From positions 399,958-463,957 of the forward strand of contig NZ_RCNT01000002.1 of assembly GCF_003688285.1 (NCBI RefSeq): DNA of 64,000 nucleotides, given 5' to 3'. This document shows, piece after piece, positions 36,601-46,200 of the stretch. The notes under the pieces were generated by a model that was not told the origin of the DNA, made no database searches, and saw only the letters and a list, made by a program, of their open reading frames with translations. Made by a program: the position numbers and the translations under genes. Each line of letters begins with the position of its first letter. Positions within the stretch are counted from its first letter, which is position 1. The DNA comes from Rhodophyticola porphyridii (GTDB lineage: Bacteria; Pseudomonadota; Alphaproteobacteria; Rhodobacterales; Rhodobacteraceae).

Positions 36601-37520
36601 TGTAGGTCAGAGGCGCAATTGTCTAAGACGACAGTGGCGGAAACTCCCTGCGCTATCATTGCGTCGACTAGGGCGCGAGCAGATGGTTCCGGTTCGTCAC
36701 CGATATCTGCGTAGATCACTGAGGTACGGTCCAAAGGAGTGTCGCCAACCCCGTCCTCAAAAAGCGCCTGCACGAAGCGAGACTTACCAACACCTGAAAG
36801 GCCGGTGATCCTGATTGATTTTCGTGAAGCGTTTATTAGCCTCCGAACACTGTCTATGGCCTCGCCAAGCTGTAATGGCTGTTGGGAGGTTGAGGGAACG
36901 ACCACTCTAACGCCATCGTCCAATATTAGGTCGTCGTTGGCGTCCACCGGAGTGGCGCTCCATCTCCCAAACGGGCGCCAGCCAGCAAGAGGTCTGCCGA
37001 CAACCTCACGAACCCAAATCTGGACTGTAGGGTGCTGGCGTAGCCATAGGAGGAGGCGAGAACAATCGTAGTAGTCCACATGGATCGCATCGGGATTATC
37101 AAGACCAGCTAAGGCCTCATTCATGGCATCGATACGACGCTGATACATAGGCGGAGAGCAGTCCTCAGTCGAAGCAATGATGTAAGAGCCACTGTTTTCG
37201 ACGAGTTCATGAATGATGGGTTTCGGCGTCCCTTCCGAGAGCATTTCGTCAAGTATCTCGGCACGCGCCATGCTTTTGGCCTTGGCCTGAAACACGTTGT
37301 CGGCTCTTGGGATAAAATCTCCGTCGAAGCCCTCTCGAGTTACCGTAACCCTGACATCCACCCCGCCATCGGGCGCTGTCAACGATCCTGACCATCTCAC
37401 ATCACGCAGGAAGCCACCGCGCGCTGATAGCTCCGCTTCGCACAGTCTAGCAACGAGTTCCTCCAGCTGACTGTCGTCTAGCTGCGCTAACTCATCTTTT
37501 CTTGGTTCAAAAATTGGCAA
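33675..37520 (-). CDS. STAND NTPase with N-terminal PD-(D/E)XK-type nuclease
   Basis: 1281 residues. Residues 1-110 fit a restriction-like nuclease: LEELVARLCEAEL, then TAPDGGVDVRVTV and DNVFQAKAKSM (Asp ... Gln-x-Lys). A P-loop NTPase follows, with Walker A ITGLSGVGKSRF (about 236-247), Walker B ATVVLDNCASDL (about 293-304) and a winged-helix region. The remaining 800 residues are helical and rich in Leu/Ala/Glu, likely a repeat-type sensor. This layout matches Avs-like antiviral STAND proteins, in which binding of a phage protein triggers oligomerisation and nuclease activity. No partner gene is fused or adjacent. The assignment to a specific Avs type is not possible by eye. Confidence 0.8.
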   Translation of the reverse strand: MPIFEPRKDELAQLDDSQLEELVARLCEAELSARGGFLRDVRWSGSLTAPDGGVDVRVTVTREGFDGDFIPRADNVFQAKAKSMARAEILDEMLSEGTPKPIIHELVENSGSYIIASTEDCSPPMYQRRIDAMNEALAGLDNPDAIHVDYYDCSRLLLWLRQHPTVQIWVREVVGRPLAGWRPFGRWSATPVDANDDLILDDGVRVVVPSTSQQPLQLGEAIDSVRRLINASRKSIRITGLSGVGKSRFVQALFEDGVGDTPLDRTSVIYADIGDEPEPSARALVDAMIAQGVSATVVLDNCASDLHNSLASRLSKQENSLRLITVEYDIREDKPQTTEVVQLEAYGPQIAEKLLLRRYPELGNVNAAKIAEFSEGNARLAIAIADAAPIDETLGRLSDEELFNRLFYQRHDLDSGLKEQAEALSLVYSFSIESDEEGVDELALLGALCEQTRLRMHRAAQTLVDRQVAQKRSRWRAVLPHAVANRLASEALSNIPLDQLTDTFERKASARLLKSFGRRLGFLHEHPIAVEIVDGWVSEGGLLSDLSALNEHGRELLMHIAPVSPARALELVEASFANPETLASFEPRDSFRSVALSILVGLAYYPEFFERAVAALLVVADHEDPDNNYDSVRGKLKGLFQAYLSGTHATTAQRAEIVRAALHSGNETRVQIGAELLDSALEASRWSSSNSFEFGARPRDYGHSPSFEERLEWFRTFIGIACDASQSDSETISKSCRRVLAANFRGLWRYPDLRAEIIDVSNAINDKLPWVEGWHAVRSALYFDFRRVAEEKRDEDGAALLASLEEKLAPQDLLSEIEALVIDPGNDMWSLDEDFDPEEPSKFEASRKRLSEKARILGCRCRQSDGMLEEQAHRLFNPGWAPYLLPFGEGLIRCSSDCRSTWETLVGGLKSLDTKHFNYGVLCGALNEISSTDEALTAMLLDEAASDELLRPIIVMLHPKGSFSDQDFERCLAALRGTDNPRGFEDLLWREEYQDSGSARAEQLARVMVTKEGGERALLEGLSMRLHDKKDTEELLGTGLRSVALRAAAKHLLEHDNDPGGNGDYRLTKVLGHCLRYDCEDAAIGELLDSLFDPEDGAAMRYYQFDSAVATIVKFLYDPFLTRALLQGEIKDYKRFRAFEGSSHFENPLSQIEPTDLTAWCANAGEASAWSLVARAISPFGSSRDGGIDDLTEQGLALITASPNPVEVLSVFVEHIAPMSWSGSRANIVGQRITALEEVSEAAIPGVAEYLAEVVPKLRKVEQEERDREAKRDRDDEQRFE

Positions 37521-37760
37521 TGCGAATCCAACTCTGCTCGAATGTCACTTGGACGCCGTTCAGAATTTTAGCGAGCGAACATTTGGAGAACAAGAGCTGC
37601 CCATCTTGGCAATTAGGAAAATCACACCTGCAAACCATGGCCTTTTAGTGTTTCGCAAAGTTTCCTGGATTGGACCTAAAGTTCTCTCAATTGTAAAAGG
37701 TCTGCTTTCAGCTAGAACCACGTCTCAACTCGGACCTGCAGCGAAAGTCCGTTCTCCGCC

Positions 37761-39347
37761 GATGCTGTTGAAAAAGTCTTTGTTGCAGCGCGGCAAGTCC
37801 TTTGATTCACTTGATTATGAGGGGATTGGAGGATTTCGTCATGATGGGCACCCAAACGGCACCGGCACAGTTGTTCTATGACTTCGATCTGGAGCGTCAT
37901 GTTCCTTCCGGTCATATGCTTCGCGAGATCGACCGTTTCCTCGACGTGGATGGGATGCGGGAGGCCGTGCGCCCATTCTATAGCCACATGGGGCGTCCCT
38001 CGATTGATCCAGAGCTGATCATCCGGATGCTGGTCATCGGTTACGTCATGGGCATCCGGTCGGAACGTCGCCTCTGCGACGAGGTCCATCTGAACCTCGC
38101 CTATCGCTGGTTCTGTCGGCTGGGCCTGGAGGGAAAGGTCCCAGATCACTCGACCTTCTCACGCTATCGCCATGGCAAGTTTCGCGACAGCAATCTGCTG
38201 CGGCAGGTCTTCGAGGCCACAGTCGAGCGGTGCCTGAGGGAGGATCTTGTCGCGGGCGAAGGTTTCGCTGTCGATGCAAGCCTGATCTCCGCCGATGCCA
38301 ACAAGGTTCGGTCAATCGCTGCCGAAGACTGGAGCCCGGAGGTCGCGCGTGAGGCCGGGACCCGGGCGGCGCGGGAATACCTGGAGACACTCGACGATGC
38401 CGCCTTCGGGGCCGCGTCGCCGGTCCAGCCGAAGTTCGTGGCGAAGTCCGATCCGGCTGCGCAATGGACCCGCGCCGAGGAAAGCCGCCCGTATTTTGCC
38501 TATGCCACCAACTACCTGATCGACACCAAGAGTTCGGTGATCATGGATGTCGAAGCCACGAGAGCGATCCGTCAGGCTGAGGTCGGAGCCTCGCGGATCA
38601 TGCTGGACAGGACGGAGAAGCGGTTCGGCATTCGACCGGATTGGCTGGCGGCCGACACGGCATATGGCAACGCTGAGAACCTTGGATGGCTGGTCGAAAA
38701 GCGCAGCATCATCCCCTTCATCCCTGTCATCGATAAATCAGAGCGGACCGATGGCACCTGGTCCAGATCCGACTTCGAATGGGACGAGGCGAATGATCAA
38801 TACATCTGCCCCGAGGGACACGCCCTCAAGCAATATCGCCGGAACTACTCCGATCCGAACAGGGGTCAGGACACCGGCGGGCGGAAGAAATATCGTGCCT
38901 TGAAGGCGACATGTCAGGCCTGTCCATCCAAGGAAGTCTGCTGCCCGAAAGCGGAGGCCCGATACGTCACCCGTGAACCCCATGAGGAAGCACGCGAGTT
39001 CGCCCGCGAATGCCGCAAGACCAAGGCCTACAAGGTATCCCGAGACAAGCGGAAGAAGGTGGAGATGCTCTTCGCCCACTTGAAGCGCATCCTCGGCCTG
39101 AACCGGCTACGCCTGCGCGGTCCCAATGGTGCCAAAGACGAATTCCTCCTCGCCGCCATCGCCCAGAACCTCCGAAAACTCGCGAAGCTGCGGCCTCAGT
39201 GCGCCAACTCGGAGGCCACGGCATGATCTGAGCGGCCAGATAGACGCCTCAAGGCGGCGCGACGGGCGATTGCCCGAACCAAACGGCGACACCCGAGCAT
39301 GAGGGCAGCCCTCAACGCGTTCTAATGCCGACTTTTTCAACAAAATC
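37761..39347 (+). mobile_element. IS1182 family insertion sequence
   Basis: 1587 bp with 18-bp imperfect terminal inverted repeats (left GATGCTGTTGAAAAAGTC, right complement GATTTTGTTGAAAAAGTC; 16 of 18 match) and a 4-bp target duplication CGCC at 37757-37760 and 39348-39351. The single transposase gene is intact. It stands between the STAND gene and the serine recombinase. Confidence 0.85.
37841..39226 (+). CDS. IS1182 family transposase
   Basis: 461 residues from MMGTQTAPAQLFYDFDLERH. The N-terminal domain (RPSIDPELIIRMLVIGYVMG IRSERRL) and the DDE core, with DASLISADANK, DTAYGNAENLGW and the conserved FAHLKRILGL, together with a Cys-rich insertion (CQACPSKEVCC), are typical of IS1182. An upstream in-frame start was rejected as not conserved. 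About two thirds of its residues agree with the copy at 60483, so the two elements are related but distinct. Confidence 0.92.
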   Translation: MMGTQTAPAQLFYDFDLERHVPSGHMLREIDRFLDVDGMREAVRPFYSHMGRPSIDPELIIRMLVIGYVMGIRSERRLCDEVHLNLAYRWFCRLGLEGKVPDHSTFSRYRHGKFRDSNLLRQVFEATVERCLREDLVAGEGFAVDASLISADANKVRSIAAEDWSPEVAREAGTRAAREYLETLDDAAFGAASPVQPKFVAKSDPAAQWTRAEESRPYFAYATNYLIDTKSSVIMDVEATRAIRQAEVGASRIMLDRTEKRFGIRPDWLAADTAYGNAENLGWLVEKRSIIPFIPVIDKSERTDGTWSRSDFEWDEANDQYICPEGHALKQYRRNYSDPNRGQDTGGRKKYRALKATCQACPSKEVCCPKAEARYVTREPHEEAREFARECRKTKAYKVSRDKRKKVEMLFAHLKRILGLNRLRLRGPNGAKDEFLLAAIAQNLRKLAKLRPQCANSEATA

Positions 39348-39553
39348 CGCCCTTAACGACTGTGGATCCGACCGAAGACCGAACACAGGAAGATCTCAAG
39401 CACATATAGTAGTTCTAATAGATGGGGCGGAAGGGTGGTGGCGCTTTAGCGTCCATCACCTAAACAGTTCTGTTCATGCCGCCCGTATAAGTACAGCCAT
39501 CTGAGCGAACAGCTCAACGAGCAACTCACCGGGTATGCGTGCCGGACCTGCAC

Positions 39554-41098
39554 TTATTTCACGGCACTGAACCCACCAGGGCGGACGACCTGGCGCCTTT
39601 GCAGCGATAGCAATCGCTCAAGTCTCTCACACCCCGCGGGGACACCCGGCAAATCTGTATCTTTGTGTCGCTCTGGGTCACCAAAGGGGACGCAAGGCGG
39701 GTTTTTGCGCCGTTTGAGCCAATTATACGGCTCTAGTTCAACATATTTCCCAGCGATCGCGCGGTTCGAGAACGCGTTTTCGATGATTTCGCGCTTTTCC
39801 GGCGCATCGACGATTTCGTAAAGCAAACAAAGGGTTTTCATGAGTTCGAGAAAATCACGACGGTGTCGTGCGATGTCGCCCAAACTGGGCGCGGCGGCCC
39901 GTTCTTCCTTTAGGTCTTGAAGGCGTATGCGTCCTGCTCTTTGGCGGGTACGGTAAATGTCGTTGTCGATTGTTCCCTCCAACAGCAGGTCTGTGAGCCG
40001 TTCGAGGCGTTTCTCCTCGTCGGCGATGCGAAGGTCCAGCGACGCGAGGTCTCGTTGAGACTGCGCATCGGCGTCGGTGCTGCACCAGCTTGCTTCCAGC
40101 TTCGTTGCGGCATCTCCGGTCAGCATCAGCTTTTGCAGTCGATACCGAATGGCTTCATCCAGACGGTCTTCACGAATGGTGGCCGTGGGGCAATCCGGTT
40201 TCTGGCAGCGGTAGTAGCAGTGGCCCTTTTGCAGCTCTGGCGTCATCGGACCCTGGCAATGACCGCAGCGAAATAACCCTCGAAAGAGGTGATTGTGCCG
40301 GGTCGTTTTCGGGCCGCACCGGCCTGATTTGATGTCTTGAACCCGTCGAAAGAGACGCGTTGAGATGAGCGGCTCATGGACACCAGCAAACGTCTCGCCC
40401 GTGCGCTTGATGGTAATGAGGCCGGTGTAGAAGGTGTTGTTGAGGATGGTCTCGATGCCTCGCAGGGTGAGCGGCTGGTTTTCGTGATTGCGCAGCCCGC
40501 GTCGGGTCATCTCGGACTGGAGTGAACGCAACGAGTATTGCCTGCTGGCATAGAGTTCGAATGCTGTGCGGATAAGAAGTGCCTTTGCGGGGTCAGGCAC
40601 CTTCGGTTTACCTCGCCCAGCATCCAAATACCCGATTGGAGCCCGAAACGGGTACAGACCCTGCTTCAACCGTCCGGTCATTCCTTTGATGGTCTCTTCC
40701 CGCAAGTTGAAGATGTAGTCTTCAGCGATAACAGCTTGGAGGTTGGCGGAGAGGCGTCCGCCACGGGTTTCGAAGTCGAGCCCATCGGCGGCAAAGTATG
40801 GTTTCACCCCGTATTTTGGCAGTTCGGAAATCAGCGCCCAATCGCGTAGGTTGCGGGCCGAGCGGTCGATTTTGTGCATGACGAGGCCATTGGCATTGCC
40901 GTTTTTCAAATGCTTGAGCATCTGGTTGAACACGGGTCGTCCGCGCTTGGCCGCAGTTTCTTTCTCTTCAAACCAATTGGTGATGGTGAGACCGTTCTGA
41001 CTCGCAAAGGCCGTGATGGCGTCTTTCTGTGCTTCGAGTGATACACCCTCGCCTTGCTTCTGGGTGGACACTCGAATGTATCCAAAGCACTGTTTCAT
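39554..41098 (-). CDS. Large serine recombinase
   Basis: 514 residues. Residues 1-150 form the resolvase domain with the nucleophile Ser in YIRVSTQKQG (Ser11) and VMHKIDRSARN; then a recombinase domain (GYLDAGRGKPKVPDPAKALL...) and a zinc ribbon (FRCGHCQ ... YYRCQKPDC, about 280-310) and a coiled coil. Such enzymes integrate or excise elements at short sites without needing topology. It may belong to an older element inside the island, since the tyrosine integrase at the edge already explains the main insertion. The start overlaps the small upstream gene by 4 bp (ATGA). Confidence 0.92.
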   Translation of the reverse strand: MKQCFGYIRVSTQKQGEGVSLEAQKDAITAFASQNGLTITNWFEEKETAAKRGRPVFNQMLKHLKNGNANGLVMHKIDRSARNLRDWALISELPKYGVKPYFAADGLDFETRGGRLSANLQAVIAEDYIFNLREETIKGMTGRLKQGLYPFRAPIGYLDAGRGKPKVPDPAKALLIRTAFELYASRQYSLRSLQSEMTRRGLRNHENQPLTLRGIETILNNTFYTGLITIKRTGETFAGVHEPLISTRLFRRVQDIKSGRCGPKTTRHNHLFRGLFRCGHCQGPMTPELQKGHCYYRCQKPDCPTATIREDRLDEAIRYRLQKLMLTGDAATKLEASWCSTDADAQSQRDLASLDLRIADEEKRLERLTDLLLEGTIDNDIYRTRQRAGRIRLQDLKEERAAAPSLGDIARHRRDFLELMKTLCLLYEIVDAPEKREIIENAFSNRAIAGKYVELEPYNWLKRRKNPPCVPFGDPERHKDTDLPGVPAGCERLERLLSLQRRQVVRPGGFSAVK

Positions 41099-41241
41099 AC
41101 ATCAGTTTTAGGGTTCTCGGACTCTACCATATCCTCAGATTTTGGCGAATCTGGCCATGGCCATTTGCCCTCCGCCATGAGGCGCTCATAGACCCGTTGG
41201 CAGAGTTCGAGATGTCGCTGGATGTGTTCGTCTTCGATCAT
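41095..41241 (-). CDS. Small protein coupled to serine recombinase
   Basis: 48 residues: MIEDEHIQRHLELCQRVYER ... MAEGKWPWPDSPKSEDMVES ... PKTDV. The stop overlaps the recombinase start (ATGA). The WPWPDSP motif and a helical N-terminus recur in small genes found next to such recombinases, to my recollection. It may be a recombination accessory or directionality factor. Confidence 0.65.
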   Translation of the reverse strand: MIEDEHIQRHLELCQRVYERLMAEGKWPWPDSPKSEDMVESENPKTDV

Positions 41242-41313
41242 ATGGACAGCCTACGTTCGCGCGGTCAGGAGCAATAGTCGCCGCCGGTTGTGCCCGGTCA
41301 ACTTCGCGACCCC

Positions 41314-42462
41314 TTAGAGCACCGTGCGCATTGAAAACGCCCGGCTCGGATGTCCCTGATGCAAGAGTCGTACGTAGGCTTGATGGTTCGGCTGGGTGGT
41401 CAGCGTCTCCGGCGACACGTCTCCCAATTGGCTGGCCAAGAGCGGCGCATCCAGCGCGCCCAGACGAAAGGCCATCACTGTGCCCACATTCCCCAGAATG
41501 CTGGCCAGCACGCCGGGATTGGTTTGTGCGGTGTGCTGCTGCGCCAGCGTGGCAGACAGGCCGTATTTGCGCGTCTCGGCCAGGAGATGGGCAAAGCTTT
41601 CGCTGGTGAAGGCATGGAACTCGTCAACGTAAAGATTGAAGGGGTGGCGGTCGCCATGCGCTACAGTGGAGCGGGTGAAAGCGGCGTGCATCAAAGACGA
41701 TACTAACATCCCACCAATCACATTGGCGAGGTCGCCGCCCAAGCGACCTTTGCCCAAGTTCACAATCACCCCCTGACCGGTATCCATGGCCCGACGAAAT
41801 CGCAACGGCTCAACTGGCTCACAGAGCGCCCGGCGGACCACCGGATGCGCCAAAAACGCCCCCAGCTTATTCGCAATCGGGGCGACGCCATCAATGGCGG
41901 TCTTGTAGTTCATGCGGCCAAACTCTTCGATCCAGAAGGCGCGAACCTGTTCGTCACGCACCTGCGGCAGCACTGTCGCCCGGAAGTCTTTGTTCAGATA
42001 GAGCGGCATGATCTGCGTGAGATCGGGCGTCGGCGTATCAAGGAGCGCCAGAATGGCATAGCGCAGCAAGTGCTCCATACGCACACCCCAGGCATCCGCC
42101 CATTGGGCTTTCAGCGCCTCGATGAGCCCGGAAGCCACCAGCGGGCGGAGCGCAGGCGAGGTGCGGGTCAGCGGATTGTATCCGTAAGGTGAAGCCGGAT
42201 CAGCCACATCCCAATAGAGGGCGTCAGGCAGCGCTGTGGCGAGCTCGCTGGCCAGATCCCCATGCGGGTCCAACAGACAGAACCCGATGCCTTGCGCGGC
42301 GTCCTGGCGGGCCATCTGACCCAGCAAGGTAGATTTACCGGTGCCGGTCTGCCCAATCACATAGAGATGCGACAGGCGGTCGGATTGGGTAATGCCGAAA
42401 GCCCGGTCGCCATACCGATGATAGGCGATCCCAAGCTGAGTGATGGAGGCAGGCTGACGCAT
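41314..42462 (-). CDS. HerA/VirD4-like ATPase (second coupling-type protein)
   Basis: 382 residues from MRQPASITQLGIAYHRYGDR. Walker A VIGQTGTGKSTL (about 36-47), then FCLLDPHGDLA as the HerA-like linker, Walker B LYVDEFHAFT, and AQQHTAQTNPGVLASILGNV with its sensor Asn. No membrane helices, unlike the ATPase at 19066. It might move DNA during conjugation or processing of the element. An in-frame TTG start at 42534 would add 24 residues. It is on the opposite strand from the first ATPase, so they are not one operon. Confidence 0.78.
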   Translation of the reverse strand: MRQPASITQLGIAYHRYGDRAFGITQSDRLSHLYVIGQTGTGKSTLLGQMARQDAAQGIGFCLLDPHGDLASELATALPDALYWDVADPASPYGYNPLTRTSPALRPLVASGLIEALKAQWADAWGVRMEHLLRYAILALLDTPTPDLTQIMPLYLNKDFRATVLPQVRDEQVRAFWIEEFGRMNYKTAIDGVAPIANKLGAFLAHPVVRRALCEPVEPLRFRRAMDTGQGVIVNLGKGRLGGDLANVIGGMLVSSLMHAAFTRSTVAHGDRHPFNLYVDEFHAFTSESFAHLLAETRKYGLSATLAQQHTAQTNPGVLASILGNVGTVMAFRLGALDAPLLASQLGDVSPETLTTQPNHQAYVRLLHQGHPSRAFSMRTVL

Positions 42463-42649
42463 GCCAGACAGTGTGCCGCTTGGCAGGTCTGGACCGTAGG
42501 CGGCAGGAGTTGCGTCCAGGACAACTGAAGGCAACTACCGGCGCCAGCGCCTCTTGGTAGACTACCTTCAGATTGCTCTTTGAACGCTCGCCTTTCCTGG
42601 GCTGTGGCGAACACTTTCGTTCGCCGTGGCCGGAGAAAGGAGAGCAAAG

Positions 42650-43180
42650 ATGACACCAGATACACAAACACCACTGGACGAGATCGGCATGGTGCCGCGT
42701 TGCCGGAGCTGCGGCTCAGAACGCGTGGCGCTCGATGCCTGGGCGTGCTGGAACAGCGCAGCCGGGCTCTGGGAGCTCGAAAAGACCTTCGACGACGCCT
42801 TTTGTCATGCTTGTGAGGACCAAACCAAGCTGGATTGGTCTCGACCTGACGAGGCACCAACGGAAACGATTCGGACCCTCAACGATGCCTGGCGGTGTCG
42901 TGGCGAGGGGCAGGGGCAATTGCTCGTCACAAGCGGCGTGCAGGCGAAAGGCAGCGCCTTCGTCGTTGCCGCCGTTAAGGCCATGCGCGCGTTTAATGAC
43001 TTTTCGGCAGACAATGATGTCTATCGGGAGCATGATTTTGGCGCGTTTGATCTCAACGGAGAGAAGCTGTTCTTCAAGATCGACTACTATGACCGCAGTC
43101 TCAGTGTTGGGTCGGACAATCCGGCCAATCCCACCGAAACAGTGCGGGTGCTGACACTGATGTTGGCCAGTGAGTACTAG
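42650..43180 (+). CDS. DUF3768 domain protein with Cys-rich N-terminus
   Basis: 176 residues. The N-terminus has zinc-like cysteines (PRCRSCGSERV ... FCHACEDQT); the C-terminal half matches DUF3768: TIRTLNDAWRCRG, AVKAMRAFNDFSADNDVYRE, DFGAFDLNGEKLFFKIDYYD and RVLTLMLASEY. The family is frequent on alphaproteobacterial plasmids and islands and its role is unknown. GGAGAG upstream fixes the start, and a strong terminator follows. Confidence 0.85.
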   Translation: MTPDTQTPLDEIGMVPRCRSCGSERVALDAWACWNSAAGLWELEKTFDDAFCHACEDQTKLDWSRPDEAPTETIRTLNDAWRCRGEGQGQLLVTSGVQAKGSAFVVAAVKAMRAFNDFSADNDVYREHDFGAFDLNGEKLFFKIDYYDRSLSVGSDNPANPTETVRVLTLMLASEY

Positions 43181-43185
43181 AGCAG

Positions 43186-43214
43186 GTCGCTCCCTACGTT
43201 GGGAGCGACTTTTT
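43186..43214 (+). terminator. Rho-independent terminator of the DUF3768 gene
   Basis: A 9-bp perfect stem (GTCGCTCCC / GGGAGCGAC) with loop TACGTT is followed by five T. It begins 6 bp after the stop codon and separates it from the convergent RTX gene. Confidence 0.85.
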
Positions 43215-43225
43215 CTTAAACCAGA

Positions 43226-46200
43226 TCAGACCGTCGCGAAGAGGAAGTCATCTGTCGTGAGCGTGACCGAAGCCGCCATATCGACGCTGAGGAGGCGGAC
43301 GCTTTCGACTCCATAACTAATGTCAATATGAGCCTGGCCATTGGACTTAATGTCCTTGAGTTCGAAAGTGAGGTCGTCAACGCTTGTTACGCCCCAGGCA
43401 CTGAGGTCGATCAGGTCGATGCCCGCTTCGTATCCAGACACGGCATCTTTGAACCCATCGCCCGCTTGGAAGACGAAGGTGTCAACGCCGCCATGGCCTG
43501 TCATTATCTCCAAGCCGCCAGCGTCATGAATGACATCATCCCCCGTGCCGCCAAACCCGCGGACACCATCGGCTAGGAAGATGATGTCGTTATGGTGACT
43601 GCCGGTCATATTCTCGATGTCCACGTAGACATCGCCGAAGGCATTTCCGGTGCTGTTCGCCGCGTCATTCATGTCAATTGTGACGCCGCTGGTAGGCTCG
43701 CTATAAGAGACGCCGTCATTGCCGTTCCCGCCATCGTAGAGGTCAGACCCTGCACCTGCGAGGAACGTGTCATTGCCGTCTTCACCAAACACCAAATCAT
43801 CACCCGCGCCATCAAAAGTCCGGTCGTTCCCGTCCCCGGCGAAGATGCGTTGACCAGTGTCGCCAACCTCTGTGCCATCTGCAGCCGTGAAGTTGTGATC
43901 AATGCGGTCATTGCCGGCGGTGCCGAAGAGGTCGGGGTCAGATGCAGCGAACACAAAGCTACTCGATGTGAGATTGGCCGCGTCTGCATCGCTGAGCGTC
44001 ACGAGCGCCACGCTTTCCCCGCTGTAAGAGATCTGCACGTCGACAAATCCCGCTGTGTCCGTCGGTGTGGTGGCAATCGTGAGTTGGTCAAACCACTGCA
44101 CACCCCAGGCGGAGAGATCAATGCGGTCCGAGGCGACCTCGAAGTCCGTGATGATATCCTCGGCGCCATCCCCGGCCACCAGGACGAAGACATCCGCACC
44201 CGCGCCGCCGGTCATGGTTTCCAGGCCGGACGCGTCGGTGATTTCGTCGTCACCATCACCGCCGAAGCCGGACACGTCGGCGGACAAACGAATGACGTCA
44301 GCAAAACCCGTCCGGACCACACGCTCGATGCTATTAAACGTGTCGCCTGCTGCATCGCCGGTGCTGTTTGCAGAATCGAGCAAATCAATTGTCAGACCAG
44401 TTGTTGAGCTTGCGTAGGTCAGCTCATCAAGGCCGGTGCCACCGTCATAGTGGTCTGCCCCGGCGCTGGCGAAGAACTGATCATTGCCGCTGTCGCCGTA
44501 GGATGCGTCGTTGCCAGCACCGTCATAGATAGCATCGTCGCCAGCGCCGCCATAGATGACATCATCGCCCGCAGCGCCGTCGACAGTATCGTCACCAGTT
44601 CCTGCACCCTCAGTCTCAGGGTCCGTGTAGAAGGCCCCGATGACATCATTTCCGTTGGTTCCGTCCACAGAACCCGGTCGCGAAGGAGCTGGGGCTGGAG
44701 TGCCGCCCCCATTTGTGAATGCATCGTCAACAAGAGTGGCGAAACCGCTGCCATCGTCTTCCATTGTATAAGAAATGGACCCATTGCCTGATATGACGCC
44801 CCCGCTCATGCTCCCACCCGCGATGTAGAAACCGGGTGGGCCCACAAAGCTGGTGAATTCATTGGCATCCAAGGTAGGGAGCCACGTATCCTCGTCGAAC
44901 GGATTGTATCCTTTGGTGCCATTCAAGGTATAGGCTTCGAATACATGAAAACTCAGGTCGCCGTCTAAGGATTGCACAACCTGAACTGCATCATTGGGGT
45001 CGAAGTCTTCGTCCCAGTCGCCGGGAAAACGAAATTCTTCAGGACGAGTCACATATTCAATTAAGACCAGAAGTTCAGCCTCTGCGCCTCTCGTAAATAT
45101 TTGACCGCTGAACCCGCTGAGGAAGGTCTGCGCATAGTATCCAAACCCACCGTCAAAGCTGACCGTCACCTCTTCGACAACTTCTTCTGGGTCCACTTCT
45201 GGAGATGAAATGGTCACCTCCGTCGTAATGCTGCCGGTCGATGGTGCTGTCAGCATATGGAAATCTAGGCTTGGCGGCGCATCATCATTTGGCGGTCCAA
45301 AGAGCGGCTCACCATATCCTTCGTAGAAAATTCGATCACCGGCGTCAGGGTTGATGATTACGGCGTCGATGAGTGTCCAGTCGAAACTAGGACCCAAGTC
45401 CAGGTCATCGAGGTCGAACGTGTGAAAGTTGTCTTCCGTAAGGCCTTCGATATTGACGACCATGAGCCGGGTGCTTCCCTCGAAGTAAATCTCGTCAGGA
45501 CCGCTACCGCCCCAAATAACGGCTGTTCCTGGATCTGGAGGACCCTCAGGCCCAAACAGCCCCATTCCAGGGTCATTCTTGATGATTATGGTGTCGTTTC
45601 CCGCGCCCCCGGCGAAGTACTCCACCCCACCGTTTGAGGCAGAGACGAACGTATCGTCGTCATCTGTCCCGACTACACCCTCGATGTTGTCGTATGTGTC
45701 GCCATCGGCATGACTGCCGGTTCCGGTTCCAGTCGAGAAGTCGACTTCTACGGCACCGCTTGTGCTGGCGAAATAGATGAAGTCCTTGCCAGCGCCCCCG
45801 TCCAACGTATCCGCACCAGCGCCTCCGGACAGAAGATTGTTATCCGCGTCGCCGATGACTTCGTCATTCGATCCCGTACCGATGACATTCTCAAAATGGA
45901 CCGCGCTAAGCACCAGCTCGAGAGTGTCGCCTGCTGACGCGCCGCCGGCGACATGGCCGTTACGGATATCAAAGAATGTCTCGAAGACCCCCGTGATCCC
46001 ACTCATGTCAAACGTATCGCCGTGGTCTTCGTTGGCCGAAAGCTCTGAGCCATCCGCTGCTTCGCCGCCGGATACTTCAGGAACAGCCACTAATTCAAAG
46101 AAGTTGCCATCTATTGAGACTACATTGTCTGAAGAACTGCCGTTGACTTGCTCAACATTCGCAAGCGTATCTTCGCCTCCGGCGGCCTTTCTAACAAAAG

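Noticed and set aside
43592..44407. Plus-strand frame of 271 codons
   Set aside because: It is the shadow of the RTX repeats on the minus strand; the His/Val-rich composition and lack of a ribosome site agree.
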